DNA of 64,000 bases from Microcoleus sp. AS-A8 (GCA_039962225.1 JAMPKV010000010.1:1-64000), one strand, 5' to 3'. Counted from the stretch's first letter, positions 48,184-58,261 are shown. Numbers and translations are program-made. The notes: generated from the sequence alone by a model not told the origin.

Positions 48184-49026
48184 ATGTCCGGTTCCCACGA
48201 GCAAACTCAGCTCATGACTGAAGCGTCGGTATTACAAGCCCTGCAACAGTTGATTGAAGTCGTTGCCCAGTTGCGATCGCCTGAGGGGGGTTGTCCCTGG
48301 GATTTGGAGCAAACGCCCCAAACGCTGATACCTTACGTGATTGAGGAAGCCTATGAAGTTGTTGATGCGATTCGCAGTGAGGATAAAGACGCGATCGCAG
48401 AAGAACTAGGAGACTTACTATTGCAAGTCGTCCTCCAAGCCCAAATTGCCAGTGAAACCGATCAATTTACCCTCAAAGAAGTCGCTCAAGGCATTACCCA
48501 AAAGCTGATCCGGCGTCATCCCCATGTGTTCGCAGATGTGAAAGTCCGAAATGCTGAAGAAGTCAATCAAAACTGGGAGCAAATCAAAGCAGCAGAAAAA
48601 GGAGAAACAACAGGGGATGCTCATCTCCTCAGTCGCAAACTGACTCGCTATGCCCGAACCCTACCTCCCTTAATGGGAGGGATGAAAATCTCGCAAAAAG
48701 CAGCAGCGGCTGGCTTTGAGTGGGAGAACGTTGAGGGCGTGTGGGACAAGTTTAACGAAGAATTAGCGGAATTCAAAGAGGCACTTGAGCACAAAGATCA
48801 AGCTGAACAGGAGGCAGAACTCGGAGATTTACTCTTTACCCTGATTAATATTGCGCGTTGGTACGACCTCGACCCTTCAGAAGCGTTGCACGGAACTAAT
48901 GATCGCTTTATTCAACGCTTATCGAAAATGGAATCTGTTGCAGACCGACCTCTTTCGGATTATACCTTGGATGAGTTGGAAACTCTCTGGCAGCAGGCTA
49001 AAGCCAGACTTGCTAAGGAGCGTTAA
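48184..49026 (+). CDS. mazG: Nucleoside triphosphate pyrophosphohydrolase MazG
   Basis: The 280-residue product shows two MazG domains. The first has CPWDLEQTPQTLIPYVIEEAYEVVDAI (about 38-64) with the EExYE metal-binding motif and EELGDLLLQVVLQ. The second has FEWENVEGVWDKFNEELAEFKEAL and EAELGDLLFTLINIARW. It hydrolyses NTPs to NMPs and pyrophosphate, cleaning abnormal nucleotides or tuning (p)ppGpp levels. Length fits the two-domain enzyme. A terminator at 49062-49095 follows. Confidence 0.95.
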   Translation: MSGSHEQTQLMTEASVLQALQQLIEVVAQLRSPEGGCPWDLEQTPQTLIPYVIEEAYEVVDAIRSEDKDAIAEELGDLLLQVVLQAQIASETDQFTLKEVAQGITQKLIRRHPHVFADVKVRNAEEVNQNWEQIKAAEKGETTGDAHLLSRKLTRYARTLPPLMGGMKISQKAAAAGFEWENVEGVWDKFNEELAEFKEALEHKDQAEQEAELGDLLFTLINIARWYDLDPSEALHGTNDRFIQRLSKMESVADRPLSDYTLDELETLWQQAKARLAKER

Positions 49027-49061
49027 TTGCACTCAACGTTAGTGAGAAAGTTCGCAAAAAA

Positions 49062-49095
49062 ACTCCCGTTAAACCCTATAGATTCTAACGGGAGT
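49062..49095. terminator. Hairpin after mazG
   Basis: Arms actcccgtta (49062-49071) and taacgggagt (49086-49095) are perfect 10-bp complements with a 14-nt loop, 36 bp after the mazG stop. It is placed between convergent genes; a run of six As precedes the left arm, which would give a U-run on the opposite strand. Confidence 0.65.
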
Positions 49096-49189
49096 ATCTA
49101 TCTATTTGTCCCCTACCTATTTAATAAATCACCTATCAAGATTAAATAAATCCTATTTCTGATTCACTATGATTCGAGCTTATTCTCAT

Positions 49190-49858
49190 TTAATCAGAAA
49201 TTAAACTGGGAGAAGTCAGAACAAAAACATCCCTTGTCCCTTGCTGCTCTACTTGGGGCTTAACAGGAGTCGTAAAATGTAGGAATTCATGGTCATTGAC
49301 TAAGAGCAATTCCCCTGGATTCAGCACTTTTTTAAACACAGGCTTTGCCTTTCTCTGTAGATAGAGATGGGTTTCTCCACCCTGAATATTGTCTCTATCT
49401 ACTGAGAATATACCGATAAAATCCGTCCCATCCCGATGAATTCCTTCAGGTGCTGGATTGCCAAAATTCGTTGGCAAACAGGTTATCCTGATTTGATGAA
49501 CTCCAATTTCAGCTTCTGGATGAAGTTTACAAGAATCAGTGAAGGCTAAAACCAGTTTCTGAAATTCCTCTAGCTTAATCAGAGCATCTTCGAGTTCTTC
49601 AAACTCTCTCTTCAGATTGCCCATTAATGGGTTATATTCCTTACTTTGCAAAAAGTAGCCATGAGGAAGCTTGACTAACTCATTCCCCGATACAGTAAAT
49701 CGAGAAAATCTTCTGAAGCGATACTGACCTTTGATATAGGGGTCAACCGGAAGATTGGTAAAAAATTGCTTAATCCTATCCAGTTTTATAGAGTTTACCT
49801 TTTTCAGCGTAAACAAAAAGGCATACTCTAATTTTGTCAATCCTGATATGGTTTGCAT
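49190..49858 (-). CDS. 2OG-Fe(II) dioxygenase family protein
   Basis: The ATG at 49858 gives 222 residues. The iron site is HRDGTDF (HxD; about 146-152) with the distal His in NDHEFLHFTTPV (about 192-203), plus IGVHQIRITCLPTNFGNPAPEG before it. This resembles the family of free-amino-acid hydroxylases that includes isoleucine dioxygenase. The substrate is unknown. The upstream extension to 49933 would lie in AT-rich DNA and is not adopted. It stands alone between mazG and an aldolase gene. Confidence 0.85.
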   Translation of the reverse strand: MQTISGLTKLEYAFLFTLKKVNSIKLDRIKQFFTNLPVDPYIKGQYRFRRFSRFTVSGNELVKLPHGYFLQSKEYNPLMGNLKREFEELEDALIKLEEFQKLVLAFTDSCKLHPEAEIGVHQIRITCLPTNFGNPAPEGIHRDGTDFIGIFSVDRDNIQGGETHLYLQRKAKPVFKKVLNPGELLLVNDHEFLHFTTPVKPQVEQQGTRDVFVLTSPSLISD

Positions 49859-50063
49859 GGTTTTTTCACCCTTATACCCCGATCCCCGTATGGGTTTCTC
49901 CTTAAAGGGGTTTATATCCTCAGTATAGAACAAAAAAATTATAGTGTTGCCTAATAGACTACAGAAATTCCTGGAATATGGTATATTGCTTTCTTTTAGC
50001 AGGCGAAATGGAAGTAGACGAAGCTTCCACCCAAAAAGAACTCTTCCAGGACTGAAACTAGAG

Positions 50064-50834
50064 CTAAGCTTCAGTCCGTATCGCTTTTACCAATCCCTGA
50101 CAAGCTCGAAGGAAGATACCAACGTCTACGCCTAGGGCAATATACTGAATGCCAGCATCAATCCACTGCTTGGCTGCTTCCGGATTGTCGGCAAAGGTGC
50201 CAACGACTTTTCCCGCGCTGCGAATGGTATCAATACATTGGTGCATCAGGTCAATCACACGGGAATCACGCACCTGACCGGGAATACCTAGGGATTGCGA
50301 CAAATCGTAGGGGCCGAGAAAAATCACATCAATGTGAGGGACACTGACAATCTCTGCCAGATTCTCTACCCCCCGTATGCCTTCAACGTGAATGATTACC
50401 AGGGATTCTGCGTTGAGTTTGTCTGTAATTTGCGCCCCTGCTGCCGTGTAAACGCCAGCGCGAGTGTAAAAAGAAAGACCTCGCGAACCGAGGGGATTGA
50501 ACTTGGCACTCTTGACGCAAGATACGGCATCTGTGTGGGTTTCAATTTGTGGTACTTGCACGCCTGCACTCCCGATATCGAGCGCACGCTGAATTTGCCA
50601 AGAGTCATTCTTCCCGACACGCACGACGGGGGAAATGCCCACGCTATCGGCGGCACGGCAGAGGTCTTCCGCAACCAAGGGGTGAAGGGGGCCATGTTCC
50701 AGATCGATAACCACAAAGTCAAAACCTGCATGTCCACAGATTTCCACAAATCCCGGATAAGAACAGTTAACAAACAGACCGAGTACAACTTCACCTTGCT
50801 GGAGTTTGCGTTTCAGTTGGTTTTCGCGAATCAT
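50064..50834 (-). CDS. HpcH/HpaI family aldolase
   Basis: The 256-residue product has the family's metal and base residues: DFVVIDLEHGPL with the Glu, GSAGVQVPQIET with the metal-binding Glu region, and IFLGPYDLSQSLG. These class II aldolases cleave 2-keto-3-deoxy acids to pyruvate and an aldehyde, for example 2-keto-3-deoxy-L-rhamnonate or 4-hydroxy-2-oxoheptanedioate. The substrate cannot be told from sequence. It is divergent from the YihY gene and not obviously in an operon. Confidence 0.9.
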   Translation of the reverse strand: MIRENQLKRKLQQGEVVLGLFVNCSYPGFVEICGHAGFDFVVIDLEHGPLHPLVAEDLCRAADSVGISPVVRVGKNDSWQIQRALDIGSAGVQVPQIETHTDAVSCVKSAKFNPLGSRGLSFYTRAGVYTAAGAQITDKLNAESLVIIHVEGIRGVENLAEIVSVPHIDVIFLGPYDLSQSLGIPGQVRDSRVIDLMHQCIDTIRSAGKVVGTFADNPEAAKQWIDAGIQYIALGVDVGIFLRACQGLVKAIRTEA

Positions 50835-50959
50835 TGATGTCGTTGCTTTAGGGGGTGCAATTCAAAGTATCTCTCGTGGGGCTGGTCTGAGAACTTCTGA
50901 TTGCGAAACAATGACGTTAGGGTAGTCAACGGTGACCTTAGGAGTAAGAGCCTGTATTG

Positions 50960-51865
50960 ATGAGCATCAGAAGAATTTGGCTGCTGTTGAAAATAACATT
51001 TTCTCAGTGGAGACAAGATCAAGCCTCCGTGATGGCAGCCGCGCTAGCCTATTACACGGTGTTTTCTCTAGCACCACTATTGATTATTGTGATTGCAATT
51101 GCAGGAGCCGTATTTGGTGAACAAGCGGCAAAAGGTGAGCTCGTGATGCAAATGCAAGGACTGATTGGCAAAGATGGTGCTCAACTCATCCAGACGGCGA
51201 TTGAAAATGCCAGTCAGCTCGATCCCAGTCAAGGCCCTATCCCCACCCTGATCAATATCATCCTCCTGCTTTCCGGCGCAAGTGTGATTTTTGGTCAACT
51301 TCAACAGTCACTGAACCGAATTTGGAAGGTGGAACCGAAACCAGGAAATGGCATCATCGACTTCGTTCGCCAACGCTTGTTATCGTTCTCGATGGTTCTG
51401 GTGATTGCGTTTTTACTGCTCGTGTCGTTAGTGATCAGTACAATCCTGGTGATTTCAGGTAATTATTTGAGGGACTTAGTACCCGGTTTTACCTACTTAT
51501 GGCACTTGCTCAACTTTTTCGTCTCATTGGGCATTGTCACACTGCTGTTTGCAATGATGTTTAAAATTTTGCCCGATGCCAAAATTGCCTGGAAGGATGT
51601 TTGGATGGGTGCTGCGCTCACCGCCCTGCTATTTGATATCGGTAAGTTTCTGCTGGGGTTATATTTGGGTAAAACAAGTTTGGCTTCCGCTTATGGTGCG
51701 GCTGGCTCTTTAGTGATTATCCTGACCTGGGTTTTTTATTCCGCTCAGATTTTGTTTTTGGGTGCCGAATTTACCCAGGTTTATGTTAGAAGTGGCGGAC
51801 AAGAAATTGCTCCGGCTGAGTATGCCATGCGTGTCCCTCAGACTTCTTGTGAGGAAGCCGATTAG
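50960..51865 (+). CDS. YihY/BrkB family inner-membrane protein
   Basis: The product has 301 residues and six predicted membrane helices. The family opening is ASVMAAALAYYTVFSLAPLLIIVIAI (about 23-48), and the C-terminal helices include AYGAAGSLVIILTWVFYSAQILFLGAEFTQVYV, another hallmark. The role is uncertain; the older ribonuclease BN label for this family is not supported. The 3' end overlaps the convergent hydrolase gene by 4 bp. Confidence 0.9.
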   Translation: MSIRRIWLLLKITFSQWRQDQASVMAAALAYYTVFSLAPLLIIVIAIAGAVFGEQAAKGELVMQMQGLIGKDGAQLIQTAIENASQLDPSQGPIPTLINIILLLSGASVIFGQLQQSLNRIWKVEPKPGNGIIDFVRQRLLSFSMVLVIAFLLLVSLVISTILVISGNYLRDLVPGFTYLWHLLNFFVSLGIVTLLFAMMFKILPDAKIAWKDVWMGAALTALLFDIGKFLLGLYLGKTSLASAYGAAGSLVIILTWVFYSAQILFLGAEFTQVYVRSGGQEIAPAEYAMRVPQTSCEEAD

Positions 51866-52746
51866 CTTAATAATCCTTTTTTCTGTATCTCAGTCCAGGT
51901 TAACTCGCTTTCTATATAAGTTTTAGCCAGGGTGAGGAGCTGATCAAGGTATTTATTTCCTTCAAGTTCGGTCATCATGGTGTGGGGGATATCTAGCTTT
52001 TTATCAAAGCAGTAATACCAGGATTTAGGTTGATAAGTCAGTACGGATTCAAATAACTCCTGGTGTTCGTGCAGGTTAGTGGCTTGGTCGCTGGCACTGG
52101 AAACAATTAACATCGGTGTGGCAGGAGTAGTTTTAGCGCGATCAAGAATCTCTTGTCCCATATCTAAAAAAATCCTCGCGGCAGGGATAGGAAAACCCTC
52201 ATAACCAAAATTTCCTGGGTTGTCTTTGTTCAGCCACTCATAGTAAAACGGAAGAGTTTCTACCAGCCAATCCACAAGTTTGTTCATACCGCTCAAGTAG
52301 GGAGCAAAGAGCAGGGTTTTTTCAATATGCTGAGGATATTCTTGAGCCAACCAAGCCGCCAAGGTACCGCCAGTGGAATATCCTCCAACTATCAATTGTT
52401 TCCCTAGAGATTTAGCTTGATGTAACCACTCCAGCACAAATTGTTTATAGACTTGGGCGTCTTCTGCTAAGGGAGGGGGATTATCTCCCTTCCAATCTCC
52501 TGCAATTCCATGACCGGGTTGCAATGGAACGATGACATTGTAGCCGGATTGGAATAAGGCTTCTCCTAGTGGCTCAAACTGGTAGGGGCCAGCGGTAAAA
52601 CCGTGAAAAAAAAGGAAAACTTTTGCAGGCATATGGGGTTGCAAAAAGAATTTTGAACGGCAATTTTCATTACGAAGTGGCAAAGCGTCTTCGCGAGTTT
52701 TAGCTTGTTCAATCATCAGGGCTGTTGTGCTGGAGTAGTCAAACAT
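51862..52746 (-). CDS. Alpha/beta hydrolase, carboxylesterase-like
   Basis: The 294-residue product contains the HGFTAGPYQFEPLGEALFQSGYNVIVP opening (oxyanion HGF), the nucleophile elbow GGYSTGGTLAAWLAQ (Ser about 146), and late Asp and His positions (SSASDQATN; DIPHTMMTEL). It resembles monoacylglycerol lipase- or carboxylesterase-type enzymes. The substrate is unknown. It is convergent with YihY with a 4-bp overlap. No signal peptide is visible, so it is probably cytoplasmic. Confidence 0.85.
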   Translation of the reverse strand: MFDYSSTTALMIEQAKTREDALPLRNENCRSKFFLQPHMPAKVFLFFHGFTAGPYQFEPLGEALFQSGYNVIVPLQPGHGIAGDWKGDNPPPLAEDAQVYKQFVLEWLHQAKSLGKQLIVGGYSTGGTLAAWLAQEYPQHIEKTLLFAPYLSGMNKLVDWLVETLPFYYEWLNKDNPGNFGYEGFPIPAARIFLDMGQEILDRAKTTPATPMLIVSSASDQATNLHEHQELFESVLTYQPKSWYYCFDKKLDIPHTMMTELEGNKYLDQLLTLAKTYIESELTWTEIQKKGLLS

Positions 52747-53584
52747 ATAGGGATTAGTTTTGAATTACTCCTTAACTATTGGCTTATTTGGGATGACGAA
52801 TAAAACTATCTTTTGTGGTATAATTTTTACCCTTGTCCGTGATAGGCAGACTTTTTCAGGCTGATGGTGTTGGGCGATCGCATGACTTTTCTCACAGACT
52901 CGCTGAACCTAAGTACACCCCGAAAACCTGAAGGCTGATTTACCCACTCTCTCCCCCTCATTTTTCAGAGCCGTCTAAGCTCTAAATATAGAGATTTGTT
53001 ACCTCCACTCTCTGAAGGCATGATGCAGATTTTGATTTGGCGCATGGACTTGCCCTGACTGATAAATCCAGGGACTTGTGACCAATTGAACAAGGGATCA
53101 AAGATTTCCCTGCATCCTCTTGAGTTAAGGTCAAACGCCTTCAAGAGTCTACAAATAGGCACTTGACGCGATCGCCAAGGTCTTTTTTGCAAATTCTCCC
53201 TGCAACTTAGCCTTGTACTATACCTTTGTTTTGTACGATAAGTTGATAGAGCAGATACGAGAATCTGCCTAACCAGGGGCAATGCCCTAGGGGATAGCTA
53301 TGGTCAAAAATGCACGAGGCGGGGCAAACACTTTTCCCACTCTTTCAAAAAACAAGGGTGGGAGATTGGGGAACCGAGCTTTAGTGAAGGGGAGGGGGAG
53401 AAATTCTAATCATGTTTCTTTCATCAATAACGGGTGCGTAAACGGGTGCGTAAGCGCTCCTGAACCACTCTCAAGAGAATCCGATTAACGATAGGTGAGC
53501 CGGTCATTAGAGAAAATCCGGCGACCCCAATCATCGGTGCCGTACAAACTCGATAATGCCTGGATACAGCCTAAAAACCTATTA
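52747..53584. other. 0.84-kb spacer without a recognisable gene
   Basis: The stretch upstream of the histidine kinase gene has only short, implausible frames. It includes pyrimidine-rich and G/A-rich runs (52935-52965, 53335-53400). No tRNA or repeat is seen. It probably contains the kinase gene's promoter, and possibly an unrecognised RNA. Confidence 0.55.
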
Positions 53585-55660
53585 ATGAATATTACGACTT
53601 CCGTACTGGCTAGCTTACTACAAGCCATGCCCCAACTGCGGCAACAAGTATATTTCAAGACTTCTCTGACCGCCCTCTCCCATGCCATGGAAGATCAAGT
53701 TTTGGCAGGCTCAGATCAGCCTTTAGTAATTGCTAACTTTCAAAGAGAGCGATTTTACCGTCAGGAAGCACACCGATATCGACGAATTGCCGAACGGACT
53801 TCTCAATTGTATGTACTAGCGGCACCGGAGACGGACTTTAAAAATAGCTCGGATGTATACGAAACTGTAGCCTTCGACCCAGAAGATGGCCTGAGTCAAG
53901 AATGGCATTTAGTGGTGATTGGGCAGCATTATGCCAATTGCCTGATTTGTCGGGAACGACTCGCGCAGGTTGCTGAGAGTCCGAACTCGGAGATGGACAC
54001 CTCCCGACGCTTTGAGGGAATCTGGACATTTGACCGAATGGTCAGCCAGAAAGCGGCTGAGTTACTCTTGAATCGCATTGAAGTATACCGACCTGAACTG
54101 GCGGCAAAACTAGCAGAGGCCAATTTCAGGTACTTAGGGGATTTTTCCCGGCGTGACTCGGCGGCACAATCTTTCTCAGAATCTCTCAATCCTGACCCCT
54201 TTGTCCAGCGCTTGGTCACTTACTTGCAGGCAGGTCAGTACAAATTGCTCAAAGCCTATCGTTCCATCTCGGCTCAAGAACAGAAAGAACGACTGGTCAA
54301 TTCAATTACGGCAGCCATTCGGCGCAGTCTGAATCCCACGGAAATTCTGGAAGTTGCTGTGCAGGAGTTGGGACAAGCTTTGGGGTCTTGTCGGTGTGTG
54401 ATTTACTGCTGCAAGGCAACGGATGGGACTACCACCATTAGCCATGAGTTCTTAAAGCCGAGGCAGGGTGAGGTACAGCTTGCTCCCACACGAGGACAGA
54501 GTTGGCCCTTACAAGATAATGGCCTATTTCAGGAGGTTGTACAGCATCAGGAACCGGTTTATGTCGAAAATACTCAAGACGATCCTCGCTTAAATCAGGC
54601 TAAACCCTCACGCTCAACGCTGCCTGAACGAAGAACGGTGAAGTCCAAAGGAAATAAGCGCCCTTTGCCAAGCATCTCTTTAAAAGATCTGATGCAGCAG
54701 TTTTCGATTCGCTCTGTGCTGATGGTGCCGATGCTGTATCAGGGTCAGTTGTTGGGCATGGTGGAGTTGCACCATTGTGGAGAACAGCCTTATCGATGGC
54801 AAGAGGATGAATTGGCACTGGTGGAAGCAATCGCCACTCAAGTGGGTGTTGCTCTGATTCAAGCCCAAGCCTACGCCAACCTTGAAGATTTGAATCAACA
54901 ACTCGAAGCGCTTGACCGTACTCGCAGCAACTTAGTGGCGATCACCGGTCACGAACTACGCACCCCCCTTTCTACCATCCAGGTCTGCCTAGAAAGTCTC
55001 GCCAGCGAGCCGGATATGCCATCAGAGTTGCGTCAGATTATGCTTAACACCGCTTTGACCGATGCTGAACGGATGCGGAAACTGATTCAAGATTTCCTCA
55101 CCCTCTCGCGTTTAGAAAGTGGTCGCGTGCAATGGCACCCAGAACCTCTCTCGTTGCAAGAATGTGTGGAACTAGCTCTGAGTAATATCCGTGCTCGTCG
55201 GTCGGTGAGTGAACTCCCCCAAATCACCGTCCAAGTGCCAGAAGACCTGCCTCTGGTTCGTGCTGATGGCGAGTGGCTGGTAGAAGCCTTAGCCAAACTG
55301 CTAGACAATGCCTGCAAATTTACCAGTCCGCAAGGGGAAGTGATCATTGGCACCCAGACTAACGGGGGTGCCATGCTAGAGGTCACTGTAGCCGATACGG
55401 GGCGAGGGATTGAACCCAACCGTCTAGAAGATGTCTTCGATCGCTTCTATCAGGAAGAAGGTGCCCTGCGACGCACGGCTGGCGGCACAGGTTTGGGATT
55501 AGCAATTTGTCGTCAAATTGTCAAGGGATGGGGCGGTAAAATTTGGGCAGACTCAGCAGGTAAAGATCAGGGAAGTCAGTTTCACTTCACCGTGCCGATT
55601 AGCAGTCGTCCCCCAGAACCTCAGTCAAAAACAGAAAGAGGATTATGGTCGAAAAGTTAG
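53585..55660 (+). CDS. Hybrid sensor: DICT-GAF-histidine kinase
   Basis: The product from ATG 53585 has 691 residues. An N-terminal DICT domain (about 1-140; TSLTALSHAMEDQVLAGSDQPLVIANFQRERFYRQEA) is followed by a GAF domain (about 240-430), HisKA with phospho-His in ITGHELRTPLS (about 455), and the HATPase with LDNACKF, DTGRGIEP and GGTGLGLAI. There is no membrane helix, so it is cytoplasmic. DICT domains occur with light-, oxygen- or redox-sensing modules in cyanobacteria. The partner response regulator is not adjacent. A GTG at 53495 would add 30 residues. Confidence 0.9.
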   Translation: MNITTSVLASLLQAMPQLRQQVYFKTSLTALSHAMEDQVLAGSDQPLVIANFQRERFYRQEAHRYRRIAERTSQLYVLAAPETDFKNSSDVYETVAFDPEDGLSQEWHLVVIGQHYANCLICRERLAQVAESPNSEMDTSRRFEGIWTFDRMVSQKAAELLLNRIEVYRPELAAKLAEANFRYLGDFSRRDSAAQSFSESLNPDPFVQRLVTYLQAGQYKLLKAYRSISAQEQKERLVNSITAAIRRSLNPTEILEVAVQELGQALGSCRCVIYCCKATDGTTTISHEFLKPRQGEVQLAPTRGQSWPLQDNGLFQEVVQHQEPVYVENTQDDPRLNQAKPSRSTLPERRTVKSKGNKRPLPSISLKDLMQQFSIRSVLMVPMLYQGQLLGMVELHHCGEQPYRWQEDELALVEAIATQVGVALIQAQAYANLEDLNQQLEALDRTRSNLVAITGHELRTPLSTIQVCLESLASEPDMPSELRQIMLNTALTDAERMRKLIQDFLTLSRLESGRVQWHPEPLSLQECVELALSNIRARRSVSELPQITVQVPEDLPLVRADGEWLVEALAKLLDNACKFTSPQGEVIIGTQTNGGAMLEVTVADTGRGIEPNRLEDVFDRFYQEEGALRRTAGGTGLGLAICRQIVKGWGGKIWADSAGKDQGSQFHFTVPISSRPPEPQSKTERGLWSKS

Positions 55661-55812
55661 TCATAGGGATTGGGTAATGGGGAACCGATGACCCCTGACT
55701 CAAGAACTCCGTAGATGAGCGAACTGTTACAGTTCTTGACAGAGTCGCTAGCCTTGCACAACCTCGGTGATAGCATTCCCTAGATGCTCTATGTAACGTT
55801 GAGAAAATAACT

Positions 55813-56238
55813 ATGGCAGAAGAACTTACTGGACAACCTCCCATATTTGGCGGCAGCACCGGCGGCTTGCTGACCAAGGCTCAAGTAGAAGAAAAATATG
55901 CCATTACCTGGACTAGCCCCAAAAAGCAAGTCTTTGAAATGCCGACAGGTGGGGCAGCCATCATGAACGAAGGCGACAACTTGCTGTACCTTGCTCGCAA
56001 GGAATACTGCATTGCTTTAGGCGGTCAGCAACTGCGGGCAAAATTCAAAATCAACAACTATAAGATTTACCGAATTTTCCCCAATGGTGAAATCCAGTAT
56101 ATCCATCCGGCAGATGGCGTCTTCCCCGAAAAGGTCAACCAAGGACGTCCCTATGTCGGTACAAATGATCGCAATATTGGTCGCAATCCAGAACCCGCTA
56201 CCCTCAAATTCAGTGGCAAAAAGCCCTTTGAGGTCTAG
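55813..56238 (+). CDS. psaD: Photosystem I reaction centre subunit II
   Basis: The 141-residue product is a textbook Psa[21 protein letters not shown] at the start, [13 protein letters not shown]-type [17 protein letters not shown], then [21 protein letters not shown] and [24 protein letters not shown]. It binds the stromal face of PSI and docks ferredoxin. The trpE gene is downstream, a neighbourhood seen in other cyanobacteria. A 22-bp-period repeat lies in the intergenic region. Confidence 0.98.
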   Translation: MAEELTGQPPIFGGSTGGLLTKAQVEEKYAITWTSPKKQVFEMPTGGAAIMNEGDNLLYLARKEYCIALGGQQLRAKFKINNYKIYRIFPNGEIQYIHPADGVFPEKVNQGRPYVGTNDRNIGRNPEPATLKFSGKKPFEV

Positions 56239-56305
56239 ATGAATCGGTTGTTTGGCGTAGCCATTGCCGTTTGCGTAGCTTTGTTCTTGTAACGCGTAGC
56301 CTCGA

Positions 56306-56393
56306 TAGAAGGTTGCAAGTTACAGGTTAGAAGGTTGCAGGTTGAAGCGTAGAAGGTTGTAACTTCTAAGTTAGAAGGTTATAGGTGAGAGCT
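56306..56393 (+). repeat. Degenerate 22-bp tandem repeat, four copies, upstream of trpE
   Basis: Copies starting tagaaggtt occur at 56306, 56328, 56350 and 56372, an exact 22-bp period, with diverging second halves. The words AACCTTC/CTTCAAC later in the same spacer (56467-56497) are reverse complements of the unit's core. The whole region could fold as an extended stem. The rest of 56239-56511 shows no gene. Confidence 0.7.
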
Positions 56394-56511
56394 TATAACC
56401 TTTAACATTTGACCGTTCAACCGTCAAGATTCAACCTGGCAACTTTTCATCCTTCAACACCTAAAAACCTTCAACCTGTTTCCTAGGCGAACCTTCAACT
56501 CTATAAAAAGC

Positions 56512-58068
56512 ATGATTTTCCCGGATTTCTCGCAGTTTTGTGCACTGGCAAAGCAGGGTAATTTTGTGCCGGTTTACCAGGAGTGGGTAGCGGACTTAGA
56601 AACGCCAGTGTCAGCTTGGTATAAGGTCTGTGCGGGTCAGCCTTACAGCTTTCTGCTGGAATCGGTAGAAGGCGGGGAGAATATAGGACGATACAGTTTC
56701 TTAGGGTGTGACCCTTTGTGGGTATTGGAAGCCAGAGGTGATGAGTCCGAAGCCGATGCGCCTATGGCGTACCGCACAACTCAGACGCATCGCGATGCTT
56801 CGGTTCAGGTGTTTGATGGTGACCCATTCGAGACTTTAGCCAATTGCCTAAAACCTTATAAGCCCGTTAAGTTACCTCAACTCCCGCCGGGGATTGGCGG
56901 ATTGTTCGGGTTTTGGGGTTACGAACTGATTCGTGCTTGTGAATCGCGTGTCCCCGTTTATCCATCCCAGGAAGACGACTTGCCCGATGGACTGTGGATG
57001 CAGGTGGATAACCTGATTATTTTCGATCAAGTTAAGCGCAAGATTTGGGCGATCGCCTATGCAGATTTGCGGGATGCAAATGTTGATTTATCAGCCGCGT
57101 ATCAACAAGCTGGCGATCGCGTGCGTGCCTTGGTCAGCAAACTTCAGCTACCTCTGAATGCAGCAGACACGATTTTAGAATGGACACCCCCAGATAGCGC
57201 GACCCAGAAACTATCCTATACAAGCAACACAGAACCCTCGCACTTCTGCGCGAATGTCCAAAAAGCCAAAGATTACATCAAAGCAGGAGATATCTTTCAG
57301 GTCGTCCTCTCCCAACGCCTCTCGGCAGAATACAGCGGCGACCCCTTTGCACTGTACCGCTCTCTGCGGCTGATTAATCCTTCGCCTTACATGGCCTATT
57401 TCAACTTTAGGGATTGGCAAATCATTGGCTCTAGCCCAGAAGTGATGGTTAAGGCCACCAAGTCACCCCAAGGGAGAAGCATTGCCACCCTGCGACCCAT
57501 TGCCGGAACTCGACGCCGGGGTCAGACACATCAAGAAGATGAAGCCCTAGCACAAGATTTGCTGCAAGACCCCAAAGAAATTGCCGAGCACGTCATGTTG
57601 GTTGACCTCGGTCGTAATGATTTGGGTCGCGCCTGTAAGAAGGGTACGGTAAAAGTTGATGAATTAATGCTGATCGAGCGCTACTCCCACGTTATGCACA
57701 TTGTCAGCAACGTGGTGGGCGAACTCGATGAGGATAAAACCGCTTGGGATTTGCTCAAAGCCTGTTTCCCGGCAGGGACTGTCAGCGGAGCTCCGAAGAT
57801 TCGGGCGATGGAAATTATTCACGAACTCGAACCCGAACGGCGTGGCCCTTATTCGGGTGCCTATGGCTATTACGATTTTGAGGGACAACTCAATAGTGCG
57901 ATCGCAATTCGCACCATGGTAGTTCGCCCTCAAGAGTCGGGTAAGCATATCGTGTCTGTTCAAGCCGGTGCCGGTTTGGTGGCTGACTCCGAGCCAGAGA
58001 AGGAATACGAAGAAACCCTCAACAAAGCCAGAGGGCTATTAGAGGCCATTCGTTGTCTGCCAAGGTAA
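56512..58068 (+). CDS. trpE: Anthranilate synthase component I
   Basis: The 518-residue product has the N-terminal feedback-type LLESVEGGENIGRYSFLG (about 48-65) and the chorismate-binding core: GDIFQVVLSQRLS (about 258), GSSPEVMVK (about 305), RPIAGTRRRGQT, FPAGTVSGAPKIRAMEIIHELE and QAGAGLVADSEPEKEYEET. It makes anthranilate from chorismate and ammonia with the TrpG subunit, which is not fused or adjacent. The first ATG is used. A hairpin at 58208-58235 follows. Confidence 0.96.
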   Translation: MIFPDFSQFCALAKQGNFVPVYQEWVADLETPVSAWYKVCAGQPYSFLLESVEGGENIGRYSFLGCDPLWVLEARGDESEADAPMAYRTTQTHRDASVQVFDGDPFETLANCLKPYKPVKLPQLPPGIGGLFGFWGYELIRACESRVPVYPSQEDDLPDGLWMQVDNLIIFDQVKRKIWAIAYADLRDANVDLSAAYQQAGDRVRALVSKLQLPLNAADTILEWTPPDSATQKLSYTSNTEPSHFCANVQKAKDYIKAGDIFQVVLSQRLSAEYSGDPFALYRSLRLINPSPYMAYFNFRDWQIIGSSPEVMVKATKSPQGRSIATLRPIAGTRRRGQTHQEDEALAQDLLQDPKEIAEHVMLVDLGRNDLGRACKKGTVKVDELMLIERYSHVMHIVSNVVGELDEDKTAWDLLKACFPAGTVSGAPKIRAMEIIHELEPERRGPYSGAYGYYDFEGQLNSAIAIRTMVVRPQESGKHIVSVQAGAGLVADSEPEKEYEETLNKARGLLEAIRCLPR

Positions 58069-58207
58069 GATATCCAACTTATGGGTTAGGTCATGCGCTA
58101 GTTTCCCAAACCCGTCACGTCTTTGATTCCTGACATCCTCATGCTGGCGTACTTAAGGTTTTCTGGTTCTTTCTCTGGGGGCTGAACCTTTCCTTTTCTC
58201 AAAGTTA

Positions 58208-58235
58208 GGGTGCATTAACGAAGTGTAATGCACCC
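58208..58235. terminator. Hairpin between convergent trpE and minE
   Basis: Arms gggtgcatta (58208-58217) and taatgcaccc (58226-58235) are perfect complements with an 8-nt loop acgaagtg. Such TGCATTACACTTCG-type hairpins are dispersed in cyanobacterial genomes. Its place between two converging genes suits a bidirectional terminator. Confidence 0.65.
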
Positions 58236-58261
58236 ATCAAAAGAAGTAATTGTGCAAATCG

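Noticed and set aside
53300-53488. 62-codon frame upstream of the histidine kinase
   Set aside because: Gly/Asn-rich composition without a domain and in an apparent regulatory spacer.
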